From contig MU859325.1 in NCBI GenBank assembly GCA_033297205.1, positions 1 through 37,108 of the forward strand: a stretch of DNA of 37,108 bases. The letters run 5' to 3'. Source of the stretch: Pseudoneurospora amorphoporcata. Lineage: Eukaryota > Ascomycota > Sordariomycetes > Sordariales > Sordariaceae. Below, one piece after another: positions 33,001 to 37,108 of the stretch. Position 1 is the stretch's first letter; every line of letters starts with the position of its first letter. The notes under the pieces are model-generated. The model ran no database searches. It had not been told where the DNA came from and saw only the letters and a program-made list of their open reading frames with translations. The position numbers were made by a program, and so were the translations under genes.

Positions 33001-33964
33001 AAGAATTAAGTAATTGTATTTAAAATTTGTACGCTGACTAAAAATTTCATTAATTTCGTATTATTTGTTATTGTTTATATTTTTTTAATAATTTTATTTA
33101 AGTTTTAAGGATAATAGCTAAAAGGATCCTTTTTAATAGGAGCGGGTATTAATTATATAATTAATATAGTACAGTAATTTTTCTAATTAATTAAGAAATT
33201 AAATTCGATTATTAGTGGTCTTTTAATATAAGAAACGCTATTCGCACCGCAGCAAAACGCTATTCGCACCGCCGTCAAAAATAAAAATCCTAAGTTACTC
33301 CACAGAATCTAGGCTATACTACTTAATATTAGTATTAGAATTTTCGTAATTTTTTACTCTATCTAATACAACTTTGGCTAATATATTTAGGCTATCCTAC
33401 AAAGCTTAAAACACTAGGTGCCCACAAATGAAAGTTTTAATTTATAAAGTTAAGGACGTATTTTTAAAGGTACTTAACGACATTATATGAGGATCCTACC
33501 TAGCTTATAAAATATAGAAAAATTCAAAGAATTTTAAATACTTATTTATATATTTATAGCTTGAGACTTGGCGAAGTTATACTTTGTTTTATTTTGAATG
33601 GCGGTGTATAAAGCGTTTTGCTGCGGTGCGAATAGCGTTTCTCTTTAATATTAATAACTCTAAAAAGTCCTACTTTCTATTATAATTATTTCCTTGGAGT
33701 TTTCTTAATAAATAGTAGTTGTAATATAATTATAGATATATTTAGTCTTTAATCTTAAATTCGGCTAGTATTATTTTTTTATTGTATTTTATTTTAGTTA
33801 CAGTTATTATATAAGCGATAATTATTTTTATTTTAAAATAATTTAGTATATAGATTCCTTTAATATTAAATTCGTTCTTAAAGTTACACATCATGTTTAA
33901 TGGAGTACAGAGCTTAAATCCTATTATTAATTCAACAAGGAATTTACTAATAGTGTTAGTATAT
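33000..33964 (-). pseudogene. RIP-damaged Ty3/Gypsy polyprotein, integrase C-terminus (and possible chromodomain)
   Basis: Minus-strand reading from 33964: YTNTISKF..ELIIGFKL.TPLNM aligns with the fungal Gypsy block N..TG.SPFEL..GF.PRTPLD. It is followed by NKK...AEFKIKD.IYL.LYYNYYL, which aligns with the GDxVYLxLHxGYxLPG block. The GPF-type module (GLFRVINIKRPLIIEF) and PAPIKKDPF (as in AQLEPAP..DPF) follow. Then YEINEIFSQRT near 33,040 resembles the start of a chromodomain. Element C interrupts the GPF module, and the frame resumes exactly across it when one target duplication is removed. One internal frameshift is also present. The upstream part of the polyprotein is cut off by element D. 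Confidence 0.65.
33230..33643. mobile_element. Small inverted-repeat element C (414 bp), 22-bp-iteron family
   Basis: The ends match as [G/A]AGAAACGCTATTCGCACCG and continue for about 30 bp. The 8-bp duplication TTTAATAT lies at 33222-33229 and 33644-33651. The first base of the left end is A instead of G, a RIP-type change. The motif CTATTCGCACCGC occurs twice at 22-bp spacing in the left tip; the right tip has one good and one drifted copy. It lacks the core shared by A, B, D and E and is inserted in the Gypsy integrase relic. Confidence 0.87.
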
Positions 33965-33972
33965 ATTATATT

Positions 33973-35331
33973 GAGAAACTCTATTCGCACCGCCATCTTT
34001 CTCTTCAGACACCGCCGCCTTACCCCTCCTACATTTATAGCTAATTAAATCGCTCGCATTTAAACCGCGGTCTACCTACCCTTTTCTAGTGGTATTCTTT
34101 TATAAATTTCGCCTAGAAATCTTGGTATTATATTTTTTTATGAGATGTCATACCCAGTGCCCAGCCCAGATCTGCACCCAGATTGGCTACTTTATAGTAT
34201 ACTTTACAGCGTACTTTATAGCGTACTTAGTAGTATAGTCGCACATATTACACAATCGCACATCGCTCAATTGGACGCACATCGCTTAATTGAGCGATCA
34301 ATCAATCGTACTCAATTTACATTAATCTATACAATAATAATTTATCTAATATTTATCATATAATCAAGCACTCTGACTGCCAGCGAGTCCCAGCGAGTGC
34401 TTCAGACCGCTAGCAAAAGTTCCAAAGTGCTAGTGAGAGTTCTAAAGTGCTAGCAAGAGTGCTAGAGTGCTAGCGAGAGTGTTAGAATCTCTCTTACTGG
34501 CCTTGTGTGCTAGTTATACGTGTATTGCGTTGTGTGCCCTACGTGCCAATAGGAGTGCTAGCTGGCGTGCCTCCCCTACCCTAGGTAGCGTTGCTACTTC
34601 TCTCTCCTTCTCCTCTTCTACTTCTCTATATATTGCTATGAGAGCGTTTTCGTCTAGTTTGTGTGGCGGCTGCGCGGTCGGCTCTATCCTCTTTATTTAG
34701 GTTAATGCCCTTCTAGCTAGATACGTTTTGTTAGATAGACAGTACTACTTGTATTGAAGCTCTAAGACTCTGGCTTTATATAGAGAGGCGGCCGCGGGTG
34801 GGCTGTAGGCGAGGCCGTCTTCGAAGTTGTAATATTGCTACTTGGAGTTGAGCTAGCGCTATAGAAAAAGAGGGAGCTTAAGTGTTGACTAGCGTAGTCA
34901 ATTGGGGAGCGCGAGGTTCTGGGTCGTTGCATTGGCTATCTACGTCACGATTAGCTAGGGAAACACACAGAAAAGATAACAGATCATTTCTTACTATTAA
35001 TAAATACTAGCGTTTTGTTTACTTAGTAATATTTTATAATACGCGCGATAGTAGTTTAATTAATTATAAGGAGGGTAGTAATAGTGATAGTAATAATAGG
35101 ATGTGACGATATAGATCGCTATGTAACGATTACGAAATTTAGCTTGTGTACAGGTTAGAATGTGTAATAGGTTGAAATCTGGGGGCTTGGCGGGCGCGGT
35201 ACGGTTTGCTAACTAATGTTAGCGCTAAAAGAGAGAGCTAAAGGATGCGAGCGATTTGATTAGTCAGAATGGTGAGATGGGTAGGGCGGCGGTGTATAAA
35301 GAGAAAGATGGTAGTGTGAATAGCGTTTTTC
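33973..35331 (-). mobile_element. Small inverted-repeat element D (1,359 bp), 22-bp-iteron family
   Basis: The ends (GAGAAACTCTATTCGCACCG on the left, drifted on the right by mostly C/T-type changes) match over about 55 bp. The 8-bp duplication ATTATATT lies at 33965-33972 and 35332-35339. Tip motifs repeat at 22 bp. The shared core is present in reverse orientation (GCTTGGCGGG at 35185-35194). It is longer than the others because it carries extra sequence at about 34,140-34,800, including short GCTAG-type repeats. Confidence 0.85.
34383..34495 (+). repeat. Imperfect ~20-bp tandem repeats with GTGCTAG[C/T] in element D
   Basis: Successive units resemble AAGTGCTAGTGAGAGTTCTA and drift along the array. 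They are non-coding as far as can be seen. Open frames across this region are probably chance. Confidence 0.55.
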
Positions 35332-35346
35332 ATTATATTAAAATTA

Positions 35347-35815
35347 GAGAAACTCTACTTGTACTATTAGAAAACTCTACTCAGACCGTAATCTACTTTT
35401 TCCTTCACACATATCCTTAATCCTATCGTCCCGTCTCCTACCAGCACTAGTCCCGCTCGTACCACGCCCGCCAAGCCCCCAAATTACAGCCCATTACACA
35501 TTCTAACTCCTGCACAAGCCACTTTTCGTATTACGCTAACTAGCCTAGTAATCTAAACTAGACTTAGCGATTTTCTAGCATATATCGTCGCATCGCTTCC
35601 TCTACTAAACTTCTTATATTATTACTTCTATTTACGAAATTAATTTATTATATTGCGTATTACAAAATATCCCTAAGTAAAGAAAGCGCTAGCATTCGTT
35701 AACGATAAGAAATAATTTGTTATTTTTTTTATACGTTTTCCTAACTAATTATAACGTAAATAGCTGATGTAACGACCTAGCCGACGGGCGTATACGATTG
35801 TAGCGACGATCCTAT
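35347..35815 (+). mobile_element. Small inverted-repeat element E, left part only, 22-bp-iteron family
   Basis: It starts GAGAAACTCTACTTGTAC, with a second CTCTACTCAGACC 22 bp further. The core follows in + orientation (CCCGCCAAGC at 35467-35476) and is homologous to A and B up to about 35,803. Homology then stops where the MULE relic begins. The right end is not in the window. The 8 bases before it (TAAAATTA, 35339-35346) would be its target duplication; they touch the right duplication of element D. Confidence 0.75.
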
Positions 35816-35820
35816 TAAGG

Positions 35821-35921
35821 TTAGCCTATAATATACTATACTGCATTAACCGCACATATGCTGCGATCTAAAGCCCAGAGCTCTATCCTCGCACATATCA
35901 TCATCACGTGCAGCCTCACGT
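35821..35921 (+). repeat. RIP-damaged copy of a 101-bp repeat
   Basis: Aligns without gaps to 37008-37108. About 15 differences are seen, all transitions; in all but one this copy has A or T where the other has G or C. Confidence 0.85.
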
Positions 35922-36074
35922 GCGCGCACGGTCTAGCCTTGGGGCTCTCGCTTATATAGCCAAACCTCCACACACTTCCTCCTCCTTCCTCTCTTTATAT
36001 AACAACGCATATCTCACTATAGCTTATATAGTGCCTTCGCTCCGTAATAGATCTTACCTCTACCTAGCTAACTA

Positions 36075-36195
36075 AGCCTATAGATTTCGAACTTACCTTA
36101 GCCTAGACTGCTTAGACTACCCAGTCAACCTAGCCTATAGATTTCGAACCTACTTTAGCTTAAACTACCTAGTCAACCCAGCCTATGAATTTCGA
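36075..36195 (+). repeat. Direct repeats in the MULE leader
   Basis: AGCCTATAGATTTCGA occurs at 36075 and 36132, and a variant AGCCTATGAATTTCGA at 36180. The spacings are 57 and 48 bp. The third copy contains the start codon of the transposase frame. Confidence 0.7.
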
Positions 36196-37003
36196 TATTG
36201 GCAACCCTTATAACGATAACGATAACGATAGTAATAGCGATCCCGACGTTCATCCCCTCTTTACAACTTACTACGATACACTCAACGAGTTCGATAAAGT
36301 AGTTAGAGATTAAGGTAAGAGGTATAGCGGCTACGAGTTTGTTAGAGGCCACTCAAACAACTTTATCACAAATTTCAGTTACACTAGAGTCGAGTTTATA
36401 TGCTGTGCTAGCAAGATCTACGACTTTATTACCTATAGTAGATCTACGTTAATAGCTAAACGAGGATATCCCTAAGAAGGAATCGCTAAAGTATTAAAGA
36501 CAAATCTTAGAAAATAGACTTTCGAGATTAAAGACGGCTATACTAATTATAGCTATCCTAGTATAGAAATAATATAGATCTATAGAGTATTCAAAGTTAA
36601 GTATAAGACTTTTGTCGCCCAGTATCTTTACCGTCCTACTATGAGGAATTGTGAGATTATAGAGGACTTGCGCAACTAGTTTCTAAATTTCTATTTTATA
36701 ATATAGCAATTCGAGAACTTTTGATATACGCTTAAGAGGGAGTACAACAGCGGTTACAACCCTTTCTAGCTAACAATGAAGTTGCTTAACGAGAAGGGGG
36801 TCTACTATAAAGTTAATTGAGCTAAAAGTAGTATTAATGAAGCTAGCAAACTAATTACGCTCTTCTAGAGTAATCTTTAGTATGACTAGTATTAGAAGTA
36901 GTACCTAACAGTCTAGATGTACGATAATACGTATAAAACGAATAATAAAAGCCTCGCCTTCTTCTAGATTATTAGTATGATAGGCACTGGGCATACTTAT
37001 CAC
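36185..37003 (+). pseudogene. RIP-damaged MULE transposase with FAR1-like DNA-binding domain
   Basis: One frame from ATG 36185 can be read for about 270 codons with around 16 stops, nearly all TAG, TGA or TAA where Trp or Gln is expected. The first ~25 residues are Asp/Asn-rich. A FAR1-like zinc-binding region follows, with CC near IYDF, SRSTLIAKRGYP and EIKDGYTNYSYPS in place of the usual W.F.V..HNH. Near the end the MULE catalytic block reads MYDNTYKTNNKSLAFF, with the first Asp of the DDE triad. The frame is cut by a second copy of the element's 5' repeat shortly after TGHTYH-like sequence. Confidence 0.75.
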
Positions 37004-37108
37004 AGGGTTAGCTTGTGATGTGCTGTGCTGCACTGACCGCACATGTGCTGCGATCCAGAGCCCAGAGCTCTGTCCTCGCACATGTCATCGTCACGTGCAG
37101 CCTCACGT
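37004..37108 (+). mobile_element. Start of a second, un-RIPped copy of the MULE 5' end (window edge)
   Basis: Begins near CAGGGTTAGC and continues to the window end with normal GC content. It matches 35821-35921. It interrupts the first copy's transposase frame, so it is a later insertion or a rearrangement junction. Confidence 0.6.

Larger units (their letters stand above)
35816..37003 (+). mobile_element. RIP-damaged Mutator-like (MULE/Hop-type) element, 5' part
   Basis: It begins around 35,816-35,821 within element E and carries a leader with TATA-like and CT-rich sequence, then the damaged transposase. It is interrupted at about 37,003 by sequence matching its own first 101 bp. Terminal inverted repeats cannot be defined because the far end is outside the window. 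Confidence 0.6.

Noticed and set aside
34467..34700. 77-codon + frame in element D
   Set aside because: It overlaps short tandem repeats and shows no domain; probably chance.
35821..37108. LTR retrotransposon with 101-bp terminal repeats
   Set aside because: The interior frame is a MULE transposase, not gag-pol; the two copies differ in RIP state, and the frame is cut by the second copy.
23139..37108. CRISPR array or bacterial-type mobile island
   Set aside because: Repeats are transposon ends and minisatellites; the gene content and introns are fungal.

Overview
The window is nuclear DNA of a filamentous ascomycete, most likely a Neurospora or close Sordariales relative. The reasons are short GT-AG introns with CTAAC/CTGAC branch sites, fungal orthologues throughout, and a sharply bounded AT-rich, TA-rich tract whose decayed transposon genes carry stops where Gln or Trp codons are expected. 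That decay pattern is the signature of repeat-induced point mutation (RIP). The species cannot be fixed from sequence reading alone. All coordinates and splice sites were worked out by hand.

Positions 1-22,960 are normal-GC gene space. In order: an AIM18-type mitochondrial chalcone-isomerase-fold protein (+); a dithiol glutaredoxin (-, two exons); a membrane-anchored UBL+BAG co-chaperone (+) with no usable AUG for its long form; ribosomal protein uL13/L13a (+, five exons); an intron-containing elongator tRNA-Met (+); a SYLF/Ysc84-domain protein (+); proteasome ATPase Rpt2 (-, four exons, the first being only the ATG); a Ubc1/E2-25K enzyme with a UBA tail (+, three exons); mitochondrial succinyl-CoA ligase alpha (-, five exons); and Elongator catalytic subunit Elp3 (+, one exon). 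Rpt2 and Ubc1, both in the ubiquitin-proteasome pathway, are divergent over 1.1 kb. Succinyl-CoA ligase alpha and Elp3 are also divergent.

Positions 22,964-23,101 hold a cluster of GC-rich hairpins just outside the repeat tract. Positions 23,139-30,323 form one 7.2 kb PIF/Harbinger-type DNA transposon relic. It has matched terminal inverted repeats, a TTA target duplication, a RIP-damaged transposase on + and a Myb/SANT-like partner on -. Four later insertions sit inside it: three small inverted-repeat elements with 8-bp target duplications and one miniature LTR (TRIM-like) element with 128-bp LTRs and a 5-bp target duplication.

Positions 30,327-37,108 continue the tract: an unidentified RIP-damaged ORF with 48-bp tandem repeats, a RIP-damaged Ty3/Gypsy integrase C-terminus cut by another small element, two more small elements back to back, and a RIP-damaged FAR1/MULE transposase. 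The MULE relic is interrupted at the window edge by what looks like an un-RIPped second copy of its own 5' end.

The most unusual system is the group of small elements (26,063; 29,331; 33,230; 33,973; 35,347; and a relative at 24,949). Their tips carry a pair of motifs at a constant 22-bp spacing. The motif sequence differs from element to element but matches at both ends of each one, while most members share a common core.
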